Below, one piece after another: positions 28,821-38,146 of a stretch of DNA of 64,000 nucleotides. The DNA is from Sphingomonas flavalba. Its GTDB lineage: Bacteria; Pseudomonadota; Alphaproteobacteria; Sphingomonadales; Sphingomonadaceae. The notes under the pieces were generated by a model. That model was given only the letters and a program-made list of their open reading frames with translations, was not told the DNA's origin and did no database searches. Numbering within the stretch: the stretch's first letter is position 1; the number at the start of each line of letters is the position of its first letter. The translations under genes and the position numbers were made by a program. The DNA is taken from assembly GCF_004796535.1 (NCBI RefSeq), contig NZ_SPHY01000012.1:18596-82595 (forward strand), written 5' to 3'.

Positions 28821-29582
28821 TCAGCCTCGCGTCCGGTCGCCTGTCCGGTGCGCGGCGTTCCATGCCGACAGGTTGGCGACGCCTTCGCGCACGAACGGGC
28901 TGCGGCGTATGCCCCAGAGCAGCGCGTCGGCGACGACCGTGCCGGGGAAGCGCAACCGCCGCCGGGTCTGGATCAGCAGCACGACGCGGGTTTCCGGCGT
29001 GTCGTTCCACACCTCGTGCTCGAACGTGTCGTCGAAGGTCAGCGTCTCGCCATGGCCCCAGCGGACGATTTCGCTGCCGATCCGCATGCGGCAGCCGGCG
29101 CCGGCGGGGACGACCAGGCCCAGATGCGTCGTCACCAGCCCCTTGGTCACCCCGCGATGGGGCGGGATATGCGCGCCCGGCCTCAACACCGAGAAGAAAG
29201 CGGAATTAAGGTCGGGTATGGCGCCGATTAGCCGCGCCGTCTTTGGGCAGCGCGCCAGATTCTCGGCGATCGGCGTGCCGTAGCCGTGGAGGAAGAAGCT
29301 CTGCCATTCGGCGATCGGCGCGATCCGCCGATGATCCGGCGAAATCGCGGCGAGTGGCGGAATGCCGTCCGGGTTGGCCAGCACCGTTTCCGCCTCGTGG
29401 CGGATCATCAGCCAGCTTTCGCGCAGCATGCGGGTGAACGGGAAATCGGCAGGGTTCAACACCGGCGTGTCGGGGATTTCCGAATAGCGCGCGATCAGCC
29501 GGTCCAGTGACGGGCGGGCCTTCTTGACGGCCCGGTACAGCCACGGACGACGCGGATTGGTACTCATATCCATAACGGTCAC
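28821..29582 (-). CDS. Aspartyl/asparaginyl beta-hydroxylase domain protein
   Basis: 253 residues. 2-oxoglutarate/Fe(II) oxygenase of the AspH/LpxO type: SAFFSVLRPGAHIPPHRGVTKG holds the first iron His, and WGHGETLTFDDTFEHEVWND holds the second His with a downstream Arg in ETRVVLLIQTRRR. LpxO-type members hydroxylate lipid A acyl chains, others hydroxylate protein Asp/Asn; sequence alone does not decide. No transmembrane segment is obvious. It is divergent from the rhlE-like helicase gene. Confidence 0.86.
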   Translation of the reverse strand: MTVMDMSTNPRRPWLYRAVKKARPSLDRLIARYSEIPDTPVLNPADFPFTRMLRESWLMIRHEAETVLANPDGIPPLAAISPDHRRIAPIAEWQSFFLHGYGTPIAENLARCPKTARLIGAIPDLNSAFFSVLRPGAHIPPHRGVTKGLVTTHLGLVVPAGAGCRMRIGSEIVRWGHGETLTFDDTFEHEVWNDTPETRVVLLIQTRRRLRFPGTVVADALLWGIRRSPFVREGVANLSAWNAAHRTGDRTRG

Positions 29583-29834
29583 AGCATTGCCGCAACAAAC
29601 TCGCGGCGGGGCGGATGGTTGCCCGGCCTTGCTTTCGCCACTGTTTGCCGCGATAGGGCGTGCCGCGCACGGGGCAAACCCGCGGCGGCGGCAGCGTGAA
29701 CAGCCCGGAAACGGGCCCGGCCGCCCCCCTTATGCGCCGACGCACAAGGCTTCCCTATCACGCGGGTCGTCAAGGACCCCTGGCATTAGCGGCCGCGCCA
29801 TGCGCGCCGTGCGTTGCCGTACTGAAAGTTTTCC
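29583..29834. other. 252-base divergent intergenic region
   Basis: This separates the AspH-like gene (-) from the helicase gene (+) and must hold both promoters. I see a small GGGTC-GTCAAG-GACCC hairpin near its right end but no clear -35/-10 pair, no tRNA-like fold and no convincing small reading frame. Confidence 0.5.
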
Positions 29835-31142
29835 ATGACCAGTTTTTCGCAGCTCGGCCTTGCCGAGCCGATCCTGAAGGCGCTGACCGCCAAGGGCTAT
29901 GACACGCCGACGCCGATCCAGGCGCAGGCGATCCCGCCCGTGCTCGCCGGCCGCGACCTGTGCGGCATCGCCCAGACCGGCACCGGCAAGACGGCGGCGT
30001 TCGCCCTGCCCGCCCTCGACCATTTCGTTCGCCACCCGAAGCCGACGCCGATCCAGGGCTGCCGCATGCTGGTGCTGTCGCCGACGCGCGAGCTGGCGGC
30101 GCAGATCGCCGTCTCCTTTCGCGAATACAGCCGCTTCCTGCGCCTGTCGGTCGAAACCGTGTTCGGCGGCGTGCCGATCGGGCGCCAGATCAACAAGCTG
30201 CGCGCCGGCGTCGACATCCTCGTCGCCACGCCGGGCCGGCTGCTCGACCTGATCGACCAGCGCGCGCTGACCCTCCGCGACGTCGAGATCTTCGTTCTCG
30301 ACGAGGCCGATCAGATGCTCGACCTCGGCTTCATTCACGCCCTGAAGCGGGTCGACAAGCTGCTGCCGCGCCAGCGCCATACCATGTTCTTCTCCGCGAC
30401 GATGCCGAAGGCGATCGCCGAGCTGGGCGACCGTTTCCTGACCGATCCGGTCAAGGTGTCGGTCACGCCGGCCGCGACCACCGCCGAGCGGGTCGACCAG
30501 TTCGTCACCTTCGTCGGCAAGACGGAGAAGCAGGCGCTGCTGACGATGACGCTGGCGGAGACGGAGATCGACCGCGCGCTGGTCTTCACCCGCACCAAGC
30601 ACGGCGCCGACCGGGTGGTGAAGCATCTGCTCGCCGCCGGCATCGGCTGCGCGGCGATCCACGGCAACAAGAGCCAGCCGCAACGGACCACCGCGTTGCA
30701 GGCGTTCCGCGACGGCCGCATCCGTATCCTCGTCGCGACCGACATCGCCGCGCGCGGCATTGACGTGTCCGGCGTCAGCCATGTGTTCAATTTCGAGCTG
30801 CCGAACGTGGCGGAACAATATGTCCACCGCATCGGCCGCACCGCGCGCGCCGGAGCGACCGGCATCGCGATCAGCTTCGTCGATGAGGAGGAGCGCGCCT
30901 ATCTGCGCGGGATCGAGCGGCTGACCCGCGTCCGCCTGGAGCCGATGCCGCTGCCGGAGGATTTCAACCGGCGCAAGGCGGCGCTGCCCAAGCCCACTCA
31001 GGCGCCGCCGACCGCCCAGCGCCGCTTCAAGGACAGCCGCGCCGCGCCCGCCGCCGCAGACCGCCCGAAGCGCCCGTTCCGCCCGAACCGCTCGCGCAAC
31101 GGCGTCGGCGCGCACAAGGGCGCCGTCACCCGCACCCGCTGA
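29835..31142 (+). CDS. rhlE: DEAD-box RNA helicase (RhlE-like)
   Basis: 435 residues. All core motifs are present: the Q motif (TPTPIQAQAIPPVL), Walker A AQTGTGKTAAFALP, PTRELAAQI, TPGRLLD, DEAD in VLDEADQMLD, SATMPK, and the helicase C domain with ATDIAARGIDV and HRIGRTARAG. The C-terminal 60 residues are basic and low-complexity, as in RhlE. It remodels RNA in ribosome assembly or cold response. The 3' end overlaps the convergent phzF-like gene by 17 bases. Confidence 0.94.
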   Translation: MTSFSQLGLAEPILKALTAKGYDTPTPIQAQAIPPVLAGRDLCGIAQTGTGKTAAFALPALDHFVRHPKPTPIQGCRMLVLSPTRELAAQIAVSFREYSRFLRLSVETVFGGVPIGRQINKLRAGVDILVATPGRLLDLIDQRALTLRDVEIFVLDEADQMLDLGFIHALKRVDKLLPRQRHTMFFSATMPKAIAELGDRFLTDPVKVSVTPAATTAERVDQFVTFVGKTEKQALLTMTLAETEIDRALVFTRTKHGADRVVKHLLAAGIGCAAIHGNKSQPQRTTALQAFRDGRIRILVATDIAARGIDVSGVSHVFNFELPNVAEQYVHRIGRTARAGATGIAISFVDEEERAYLRGIERLTRVRLEPMPLPEDFNRRKAALPKPTQAPPTAQRRFKDSRAAPAAADRPKRPFRPNRSRNGVGAHKGAVTRTR

Positions 31143-31938
31143 CCTCTTCCCCTAAGCGGAAGCGACCCTCGATCACGGTGACGCAGCGGCCGCCGAGGAC
31201 CACTTTATCGCCGTCGAGCGCGCAGTCGAGACGGCCGCCGCGCCGGCTGGCCTGAAAGGCGGTGAAGCGGGTCCGGCCGAGCCGCTTCGCCCACCACGGC
31301 ACGATCACCGCATGGGCCGAGCCGGTCACCGGATCCTCGTCGATCCCGGCGCCGGGGGCGAAGGCGCGGCTGACGATGGCGGTGTCTTCGCCCGGCGCGG
31401 TGCAGATGGTCAGCAGGTCGCCTTCGCGGGCCAGCGCGGCGAAATCGGGCGCGACCGCCTTCACCGCCGCCGCCGTCTCGAGCACGACCACCGCATAGCC
31501 ACCGGGGTGCCACAGCGTCTCGCCGGTCACGCCGAGCGCGGCGAGCACGCGCGGCAGCGGCTTCGGCGCCGGTGCCCAGGCGGGGAGGGTCAGCGCATAG
31601 CCGGCGTCCGCGCGGCCGACGGTCAGCAGGCCCGCCTCGCGCGTGCGGAAACGCACCCGGTCGCGCTCGCCGATCAGGACATGGCCGGCGGCCAGCGTCG
31701 CGTGGCCGCACAGCGCGACCTCCGTCGTCGGGGTGAACCAGCGCAAGGCGTAATCCGCATCCGCATCGCCGTCGGCGGGCACGGTGAAGGCGGTTTCCGA
31801 CACATTATTCTCGGCCGCGATCGCCTGCAGCGTCGCATCCGGTAGCCAGGTATCGAGCGGCAGCACCGCCGCCGGGTTGCCGGCGAACGGGCGGTCGGCG
31901 AAAGCGTCGACCTGGGTGAAGGGCAGGTCCAGCGTCAT
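31126..31938 (-). CDS. PhzF family isomerase
   Basis: 270 residues. The start ATG overlaps the TGA of the CDF transporter gene (ATGA). The PhzF fold is recognised from VDAFADRPFAGNPAAVL, IAAENNVSETAFTVP (catalytic Glu in the ENNxSET motif), TEVALCGHATLAAGHVL and DPVTGSAHAVIVPWW. The phenazine genes are absent, so this is one of the many PhzF-like isomerases of unknown substrate. It overlaps the helicase gene at its 3' end. Confidence 0.91.
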   Translation of the reverse strand: MTLDLPFTQVDAFADRPFAGNPAAVLPLDTWLPDATLQAIAAENNVSETAFTVPADGDADADYALRWFTPTTEVALCGHATLAAGHVLIGERDRVRFRTREAGLLTVGRADAGYALTLPAWAPAPKPLPRVLAALGVTGETLWHPGGYAVVVLETAAAVKAVAPDFAALAREGDLLTICTAPGEDTAIVSRAFAPGAGIDEDPVTGSAHAVIVPWWAKRLGRTRFTAFQASRRGGRLDCALDGDKVVLGGRCVTVIEGRFRLGEEVSGCG

Positions 31939-32861
31939 TCCGGCGTCTCCCGCAGCGCTTCGAGCGCGCTGTCCGCGGTATCGATCTGGCCTTCCGGATC
32001 GACATGGATCAATACTTCGACGCCGGGGAATTCCGCCGCCAGCGCCGCTTCCGCCGCCTCGACCGCCCGGTGGGCGGCGGCCACCGTCATCGCCGGGTCG
32101 ACCCAGACGTGGAACTGGATGAAGTCGTGGGTACCGGACCGACGGGTGCGCAGGTCGTGCATCCCCTTCAACGTCGGCTGGGCGTTGACGATCGTCGCGA
32201 CGCGCCGGCGTTTGTCCTCCGGCCATTCCTTGTCCATCAGCTCGTCGATCGCCGCCGTCGCAGAGCGCCAGGCGCCATAGGCCAGCCACAGCGCGATGGC
32301 GATGCCGAACAGCGGGTCGGCACCTGACAGCCCGGCATATTGGTCGAGGACCAGCGCGGCGATCACCGCCAGGTTCAGCATCAGGTCGGACTGGTAATGC
32401 AGCCGGTCGGCGCCGATCGCCATCGATCCGGTGCGGGCGATCACCCGGCGCTGGTAGGCGGTCAGCAGCAATGTCGCGCCGATCGCCGCCACCGACACGG
32501 CGATACCCTCGCCAGCGGCACTGGTCGTCGCGCCGCTGGCGAGGCGGCCGACGGCGCCGGTCAGGATCGCGATCGCCGACGCGCTGATCAGCATTACCTG
32601 GAACAGCGCGGCCAGCGCCTCCGCCTTGCCATGGCCGAAGCGGTGCTCGGCATCGGCGGGCTGTGCCGCGTGGCGGACGGCATAGAGTGTGACGAGCGAG
32701 GCGACGAGGTCCAATCCGGTGTCGGCCAGCGAGCCGAGCATCGCCATCGATCCCGTCGCCCAGGTCGCATAGCCTTTCAGCGCCAGCAGGAACAATGCGG
32801 TGGCGACGCTGGCCAGCGCCGCACGGGTGGTCAGGCCGGGCAGGGGCCGATGGCCGCTCAC
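31935..32861 (-). CDS. Cation diffusion facilitator transporter (FieF/YiiP-like)
   Basis: 308 residues from a GTG that overlaps the pdxH stop (GTGA). Six membrane segments (about 10-210) are followed by a cytoplasmic metal-binding domain. The transport-site motifs are DTGLD in helix 2 and HYQSD in helix 5, matching the DxxxD/HxxxD site of YiiP. A family helix GHGKAEALAALFQ lies between. It exports Zn, Fe or a similar divalent ion by proton antiport. pdxH, this gene and phzF are coupled by overlapping stops and starts. Confidence 0.92.
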   Translation of the reverse strand: MSGHRPLPGLTTRAALASVATALFLLALKGYATWATGSMAMLGSLADTGLDLVASLVTLYAVRHAAQPADAEHRFGHGKAEALAALFQVMLISASAIAILTGAVGRLASGATTSAAGEGIAVSVAAIGATLLLTAYQRRVIARTGSMAIGADRLHYQSDLMLNLAVIAALVLDQYAGLSGADPLFGIAIALWLAYGAWRSATAAIDELMDKEWPEDKRRRVATIVNAQPTLKGMHDLRTRRSGTHDFIQFHVWVDPAMTVAAAHRAVEAAEAALAAEFPGVEVLIHVDPEGQIDTADSALEALRETPE

Positions 32862-33436
32862 GGGTAGAGCAGGCCCTCCCTCCAGCCGTCGCCGTCGCGG
32901 GTGAACAGGCGGCGGTGATGGAGGCGGTAGGGGCGGTCCTCCCAGAACTCGATACGGCTGGGGGTGACGCGATAGCCGGACCAGTGCGGCGGGCGCGGCA
33001 CCTCCTGCCCCTCGTAACGGGCGCGGACCGCTTCGTAACGCAGTTCGAACTCGGCGCGCGATGGCAGCGGCCGCGACTGGTCGGATGCCCATGCGCCCAG
33101 CCGCGAGTCGCGGTGGCGGGTGGCGAAATAGGCATCGGCCAGCGCTGCGTCGACCGGCGTCACCGACCCTTCGATACGGACCTGCCGGCGCAGCGATTTC
33201 CAGTGGAACAGCAGCGCCGCATTGGGGTTGTCGGCGAGGTCGCCGGCCTTGCGGCTGTGCTGGTTGGTGTAGAAGACGAAGCCTTCCGGCCCATGCCCCT
33301 TCAGCAGCACCATCCGCACCGACGGGCGGCCTTCGGCATCGGCGGTGGCGAGGGCCATCGCGTTGGGGTCGTTCGGCTCGTTCGCCTGGGCGGCGGCCAG
33401 CCAGTCATCGAACAGGGCGAAGGGATTCTCTGACAT
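32858..33436 (-). CDS. pdxH: Pyridoxamine 5'-phosphate oxidase
   Basis: 192 residues. FMN enzyme forming pyridoxal 5'-phosphate. Family marks: PNAMALATADAEGRPSVRMV, GFVFYTNQHSRKAGDLADNP, NAALLFHWKSLRRQVRIEG, and the C-terminal SRIEFWEDRPYRLHHR and LYP ending. First gene of the coupled pdxH-CDF-phzF run and divergent from the dnaJ-like gene across 115 bases. Confidence 0.95.
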   Translation of the reverse strand: MSENPFALFDDWLAAAQANEPNDPNAMALATADAEGRPSVRMVLLKGHGPEGFVFYTNQHSRKAGDLADNPNAALLFHWKSLRRQVRIEGSVTPVDAALADAYFATRHRDSRLGAWASDQSRPLPSRAEFELRYEAVRARYEGQEVPRPPHWSGYRVTPSRIEFWEDRPYRLHHRRLFTRDGDGWREGLLYP

Positions 33437-33551
33437 GGACGGGGTTTAGGCGCCCCCCGCAAAGCTGTCACCCCCGGCCGGGCGTTGGAATCGCGCGGCG
33501 CCGCTCCCAATTAGTGGACGAGCAACAGAAACCACGTACATAGCGAGAGCC

Positions 33552-34466
33552 ATGGCAGATCCTTACGCAACACTGGGCGTCGCGCGCACCGCCAGCGAGG
33601 CCGATATCAAGAAGGCGTATCGCAAGCTCGCCAAGGAATTGCACCCCGACCGGAACAAGGACAATCCGAAGGCGTCGGAACGCTTCTCGCAGGTGACGAC
33701 CGCCTATGATCTGTTGAACGACAAGGACAAGCGCGCCCGCTTCGACCGTGGCGAGATCGACGGCGACGGCAACCCGACCTATGCCGGCTTCGGCGCGCGC
33801 GGCCCCGGTGCCGGCGGCTTTCGCCCCAATCAGGACCAGGGCTTCGCCGCCAGCGATTTCGGCGATATATTCGAGGGGATTTTCGGTGGCGGGCGGGGCG
33901 GCGGCTTCACCGGCGGTTTCGGCCGGCGCCAGGCGCCGCCGCCAAAGGGCGCCAATGTCGCCTATCGGCTGCGCGTGCCGTTCGAGGACGCGGCGGCGCG
34001 GCGCGACCAGCGCATCACGCTCGGCGACGGCAAGACGATCGACCTGAAACTGCCCGCCGGGCTGGAGAACGGCACCCAGATGCGGCTGGCCGGCAAGGGC
34101 GAGCCGGGGCCGGGCGGTGCAGGCGATGCGATCGTGACGATCGAGGTCGTGCCGCACCGTTTCTTCACCCGCGACGGCGACGATGTCCGCCTCGACCTGC
34201 CGATCACCGTGCCGGAAGCGGTGCTCGGCGGCCGGGTCCGCGTGCCGACGGTCGACGGGCCGGTCACCCTTACCATCCCCGCCGGTTCCACGTCCGGCCG
34301 GGTGCTGCGGCTGAAGGACAAGGGTTTCCACGGGCGGAACGGGCGGGGCAGCCAGTTGGTTACCTTGCTGGTCGACGTGCCGAAGGACGATCCGGACATG
34401 CGCGCAGTGGCGGAAAAGCTGAAGGATCGGGATCTCGGCAACCCGCGCGCCGCGCTCGGCGTCTAG
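33552..34466 (+). CDS. DnaJ C-terminal domain chaperone (CbpA-like)
   Basis: 304 residues. The J domain (about 3-68) has the HPD motif at H31-P32-D33. A Gly/Phe-rich linker (about 80-130) leads to the C-terminal substrate-binding domains (about 135-290, LRVPFEDAAARRDQRITLGDGKTIDLKLPAG). The CxxCxGxG zinc repeats of DnaJ are missing, so it is a class B co-chaperone of DnaK. The brkB gene follows 4 bases after the stop. Confidence 0.92.
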   Translation: MADPYATLGVARTASEADIKKAYRKLAKELHPDRNKDNPKASERFSQVTTAYDLLNDKDKRARFDRGEIDGDGNPTYAGFGARGPGAGGFRPNQDQGFAASDFGDIFEGIFGGGRGGGFTGGFGRRQAPPPKGANVAYRLRVPFEDAAARRDQRITLGDGKTIDLKLPAGLENGTQMRLAGKGEPGPGGAGDAIVTIEVVPHRFFTRDGDDVRLDLPITVPEAVLGGRVRVPTVDGPVTLTIPAGSTSGRVLRLKDKGFHGRNGRGSQLVTLLVDVPKDDPDMRAVAEKLKDRDLGNPRAALGV

Positions 34467-34470
34467 GCGC

Positions 34471-35403
34471 TTGTCCGGCGACACGTCCCCGCTTTCGCCC
34501 GAAGCGCGCCGCCGCGCCGGCCGCCGTCCGTCGCGCCGCCGCATTTGGGCGGTGGTGAAGCGCGTCGCTGCCGGCACGTTCAACGAAGGCTTTCCGCACG
34601 CCGGCAACCTCGCCTACCTGTCACTCCTCACCCTGTTTCCGTTCTTCATCCTGCTCGCCGCGCTTGCCCAGTTGTTCGGGCAGACGGCGGACGGGCAGGC
34701 GGCGATCGTGCTGTTCCTGCGCACGGTGCCGCCCAGCGTGGCGGATGTTCTGCGCCAGCCGATCGCCGACGTGCTCGCCGCGCGATCCGGCATGCTGCTG
34801 TGGCTGGGCGCGCTGGTCGGGCTGTGGAGCACCGCCAGCTTCATCGAGACGATCCGCGACATCCTGCGCCGCGCCTACGGCGTCAAATACAATCGGCCGT
34901 TCTACGAATACCGGCTGATCTCGATGGGGATCATCATCGGCTCGGTGCTGCTGGCGCTGATCGCCTTCGCCGCGCAGGTGCTGCTGATCGGGGTCGAGCA
35001 ATTCGTTTACCGGCTGGTGCCGATCGCCAGCGGAACCGCGCAGCTGATCAGCCTGTCGCGGTTGGTGCCGCCGGCGGTGCTGTTCGTCGCGCTCTACATC
35101 ATCTTCTACAGCCTGACGCCGTCGCGCTACCGCCGCGCCCGCGGCTGCCCGAAATGGCCGGGCGCTTTGCTGGTCACGCTGTGGTGGCAGGCGACGACGG
35201 AATTGCTGCCGGTCGTCCTCGGCATGCTGGGGTCCTACAACCGCACCTACGGCAGCCTGGCCGGGGTGATCGTGTCGCTGCTGTTCTTCTTCGTCATCGG
35301 CCTGGGCGTCGTCGTCGGCGCGGAATTGAACGCGGCGCTGGCGGAGGGCGATGAACCAAGGCTAAAGAGCCGGGAAAGCGAAATGCACGCTGAAAGGGAA
35401 TGA
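34471..35403 (+). CDS. YihY/BrkB family inner-membrane protein
   Basis: 310 residues, probably from a TTG at 34471. About six membrane segments; family signature FPHAGNLAYLSLLTLFPFFILLAA near the start and SLAGVIVSLLFFFVIGLGVVVGAELNAAL near the end. The function of the family is not settled despite its earlier RNase BN label. It is between a dnaJ-like gene and fabI, and its stop overlaps the fabI start (ATGA). Confidence 0.88.
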   Translation: MSGDTSPLSPEARRRAGRRPSRRRIWAVVKRVAAGTFNEGFPHAGNLAYLSLLTLFPFFILLAALAQLFGQTADGQAAIVLFLRTVPPSVADVLRQPIADVLAARSGMLLWLGALVGLWSTASFIETIRDILRRAYGVKYNRPFYEYRLISMGIIIGSVLLALIAFAAQVLLIGVEQFVYRLVPIASGTAQLISLSRLVPPAVLFVALYIIFYSLTPSRYRRARGCPKWPGALLVTLWWQATTELLPVVLGMLGSYNRTYGSLAGVIVSLLFFFVIGLGVVVGAELNAALAEGDEPRLKSRESEMHAERE

Positions 35404-36209
35404 GTGTGAATGGCCTGATGAAGGGAAAACGCGGCCTGATCATGGGCTTGGCCAATGACCGGTCGCTGGCCTGGGGCATCGCCAAGAAATTGAGCGAGGC
35501 GGGTGCCGAGCTTGCCTTCGCCTACCAGGGGGAGGCGACCGAGAAGCGGGTGCGCCCGCTGGCGGAATCGCTTAGCTCCGACTTCCTGATCGAATGCGAC
35601 GTGGCGGAAATGGCCGCGCTCGATACCGCCTTCGCAACGCTCGCCGCGCGCTGGCCGACGATCGACTTCGTCGTCCACGCCATCGGCTTTTCCGACAAGA
35701 ACCAGTTGCGCGGGCGCTATTACGACACGACGCTCGACAATTTCCTGATGACGATGAACATCTCCGCCTACAGCCTGGTCGCGGTGACGCAGCGGGCGCG
35801 GGCGATGATGCCGAACGGCGGTGCGATCCTGACGCTGACCTATTACGGCGCGGAGAAGGTGGTGCCGCATTACAACGTCATGGGCGTGGCCAAGGCGGCG
35901 CTGGAAACCAGCGTCAAATATCTGGCGGTCGATCTGGGCGCCGACAACATCCGGATCAACGCCATCTCCGCCGGTCCGATCCAGACGCTGGCGGCGCGCG
36001 GCATCGGCGATTTCAACTATATCCTGAAATGGAACCAGCTGAACGCGCCGCTGCGCCGCAACGTGACGATCGAGGATGTCGGCGGCGCCGGCCTGTACAT
36101 GCTGAGCGACCTGTCGTCGGGCGTCACCGGCGAGATCCACCATGTCGACGCCGGCTACAACGTCATCGGCATGAAGGCGGAGGATGCACCGGATATCGCG
36201 CTGGTTTAG
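35400..36209 (+). CDS. fabI: Enoyl-[acyl-carrier-protein] reductase [NADH]
   Basis: 269 residues. Last reduction step of type II fatty-acid elongation. The FabI-type cofactor motif is GLANDRSLAWGIAK; the catalytic Tyr-x6-Lys lies in TLTYYGAEKVVPHYNVMGVAKAALE; the substrate-loop segment is RINAISAGPIQTLAARGIGDF. Length is normal. Its ATG overlaps the brkB stop. The TAG stop coincides with the left end of a palindromic repeat. Confidence 0.95.
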   Translation: MSVNGLMKGKRGLIMGLANDRSLAWGIAKKLSEAGAELAFAYQGEATEKRVRPLAESLSSDFLIECDVAEMAALDTAFATLAARWPTIDFVVHAIGFSDKNQLRGRYYDTTLDNFLMTMNISAYSLVAVTQRARAMMPNGGAILTLTYYGAEKVVPHYNVMGVAKAALETSVKYLAVDLGADNIRINAISAGPIQTLAARGIGDFNYILKWNQLNAPLRRNVTIEDVGGAGLYMLSDLSSGVTGEIHHVDAGYNVIGMKAEDAPDIALV

Positions 36210-36335
36210 GGTTTGCTCCGTTTGAGCTGCGCCGGCCCGCTCCCCCACCCGGCCTCCCAACGACAGTATCCTGAAATGGGAGGCCGGGTGGGGGAGCGGG
36301 CCGGCGCCGATTCCGCCTAACGCATACAAACGCTA
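36207..36335. repeat. Long palindromic repeat, copy 2
   Basis: 129 bases between fabI (+) and the ABC permease (-). The inner arms 36229-36259 and 36277-36307 are exact 31-base reverse complements, separated by a 17-base loop ACGACAGTATCCTGAAA. The ends are TAGGGTTTGCTCC and the near complement ACAAACGCTA. The left TAG is the fabI stop, and the right CTA is the complement of the permease TAG stop. It probably acts as a bidirectional terminator. Confidence 0.93.
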
Positions 36336-37094
36336 CGCCTTCAGCCGGTATCCGGTGCGGAAGATCCAGACGATCGCCGCCAGGCAGCCGAGCATGAACA
36401 CCAGCGTCAGCGCCAGGCTGATGCCGACCGCCACGTCGCCCTGGCCATAGAAGCTCCAGCGAAAGCCGCTGATCAGATAGACCACCGGGTTGAATAGGCT
36501 GACGCTGCGCCAGAACGGCGGCAGCATGTCGATCGAATAGAAGGCGCCGCCGAGGAAGGTCAGCGGCGTCACCACCAGCATCGGCACGAAGCTCAGCTTC
36601 TCGAACCCGTCGGCCCAGACGCCGAGGATGAAGCCGAACAGGCTGAAGGTGATCGCGGTCAGCAGCAGGAAGGCGACCATCGCGCCGGGGTGGGCGATGT
36701 GGATCGGCATGAAACAGGCGGCGGTCGCCAGGATGATCAGGCCGAGCACGACCGACTTGGTCGCCGCCGCGCCGACATAGCCGACGACGATCTCCCACGC
36801 CGAAACCGGCGCCGACAGCAGTTCGTAGATCGTGCCGGTGAATTTCGGGAAATAGATGCCGATCGACGCGTTGGAAATGCTCTGGGTGAGCAGGGTCAGC
36901 ATGATCAGGCCGGGGACGATGAACGCGCCATAGTCGACGCCGCCGACCTGCTGCATCCGCGAGCCGATCGCTCCGCCGAACACGATGAAATAGAGCGAGG
37001 TGGTCAGAACCGGCGCGACCAGGCTCTGCCACAGGGTCCGCAGCGCCCGCGCCATTTCGAAACGGTAGATCGCCAGGATGCCATGGCCGTTCAT
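36333..37094 (-). CDS. ABC-2 type transporter permease
   Basis: 253 residues with six membrane segments. Sequence marks of ABC-2 exporters: an N-terminal [60 protein letters not shown] and [18 protein letters not shown]. Its start overlaps the stop of the ATPase gene (ATGA). Together they form an exporter of unknown substrate; this permease type occurs in polysaccharide/drug and YadH-like systems. The TAG stop is in the end of a palindromic repeat. Confidence 0.92.
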   Translation of the reverse strand: MNGHGILAIYRFEMARALRTLWQSLVAPVLTTSLYFIVFGGAIGSRMQQVGGVDYGAFIVPGLIMLTLLTQSISNASIGIYFPKFTGTIYELLSAPVSAWEIVVGYVGAAATKSVVLGLIILATAACFMPIHIAHPGAMVAFLLLTAITFSLFGFILGVWADGFEKLSFVPMLVVTPLTFLGGAFYSIDMLPPFWRSVSLFNPVVYLISGFRWSFYGQGDVAVGISLALTLVFMLGCLAAIVWIFRTGYRLKA

Positions 37095-38035
37095 GCCGCC
37101 TCTCCCTGGCTGACCAGCCCGACGAAGATGTCTTCCAGCGTGCTGCGTGTCATGTCCATGTCGGTGACTGGTATGTCCAGATCGCCCATCCGCCGCAGCA
37201 GCGACGGGATGCCGGTATGGTCGGCCTTGGTGTCGAAGGTCAGGACGAGCTGGTGGCCGCCATCCTCCAGCGTCAGGTCCCATTCGCCAAGCGCCGCCGG
37301 CACCGTCGTCATCGGTTCTTGCAGGGTCAGCACCAGCCGCCGCTTGCCGAGCTTGGCCATCAGCGCCGCCTTGTCCTCGACAAGGATCAGCCGGCCCTTG
37401 TCGATTACCCCGACGCGGTCGGCCATCTCCTCCGCTTCCTCGATATAGTGGGTGGTAAGGATGATGGTGACGCCATTGGCCCTGAGGCCGCTGACCAGAT
37501 CCCACATGTCGCGGCGCAGGGTGACGTCGACGCCGGCGGTCGGTTCGTCGAGGAACAGGATGTCCGGCTCGTGCGCCAGCGCCTTGGCGATCAGCACCCG
37601 CCGCTTCATCCCGCCGGACAGGGTCATGATCTTGCTGTCGCGCTTGTCCCACAGCGACAGGTCGCGCAGCACCTTTTCGATATGCGCCGGGTTGGGCGGC
37701 CGGCCGAACAGGCCGCGGCTGAACCGGACGGTAGCATAGACCGTCTCGAACGAATCGGTCGACAATTCCTGCGGCACCAGCCCGATCTTGCGCCGCGCCG
37801 CCTTCGCGTCGCGCACCACGTCATGGCCGTCGGCGATGACGGTGCCGGTCGTCGGGTTGACGATGCCGCAGATGATGCTGATCAGCGTCGTCTTGCCCGC
37901 GCCGTTCGGCCCGAGCAGCGCGAAGATCTCGCCGCGCGCGATCTCCAGGTCGACGCTGTGCAGCGCCGTATGCCCGGATTTGTAGGTCTTGGAGACCCCG
38001 GAAACGGTGATGACGGGGGACAAGCGGGGCTCCAT
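37091..38035 (-). CDS. ABC transporter ATP-binding protein (YadG-like)
   Basis: 314 residues. Walker [14 protein letters not shown]-loop LVPQELS, signature [15 protein letters not shown], Walker [13 protein letters not shown] and H-loop [16 protein letters not shown]-terminal extension (about 215-314) is typical of YadG/CcmA-like ATPases. It pairs with the ABC-2 permease encoded directly downstream. It is divergent from the 2OG oxygenase gene across 111 bases. Confidence 0.94.
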   Translation of the reverse strand: MEPRLSPVITVSGVSKTYKSGHTALHSVDLEIARGEIFALLGPNGAGKTTLISIICGIVNPTTGTVIADGHDVVRDAKAARRKIGLVPQELSTDSFETVYATVRFSRGLFGRPPNPAHIEKVLRDLSLWDKRDSKIMTLSGGMKRRVLIAKALAHEPDILFLDEPTAGVDVTLRRDMWDLVSGLRANGVTIILTTHYIEEAEEMADRVGVIDKGRLILVEDKAALMAKLGKRRLVLTLQEPMTTVPAALGEWDLTLEDGGHQLVLTFDTKADHTGIPSLLRRMGDLDIPVTDMDMTRSTLEDIFVGLVSQGEAA

Positions 38036-38146
38036 GCGACGCGGCCGGGGCACCGCTTTAAACACTTCGGGCGCGGTGCCCAAGCCCGAATGGCCAGCGG
38101 CGTCTGGCCGCTGGCGCCGGGCGGGGAATAGCCGTAAACCGCGGGC

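Noticed and set aside
31126..31938. Evidence for phenazine synthesis
   Set aside because: Only a PhzF-like isomerase is present; the rest of a phenazine cluster is absent.
31126..33135. PhzF protein extended to 669 residues
   Set aside because: The extension is antisense or out of frame with the CDF and pdxH genes; the ATGA overlap at 31935-31938 marks the real start.
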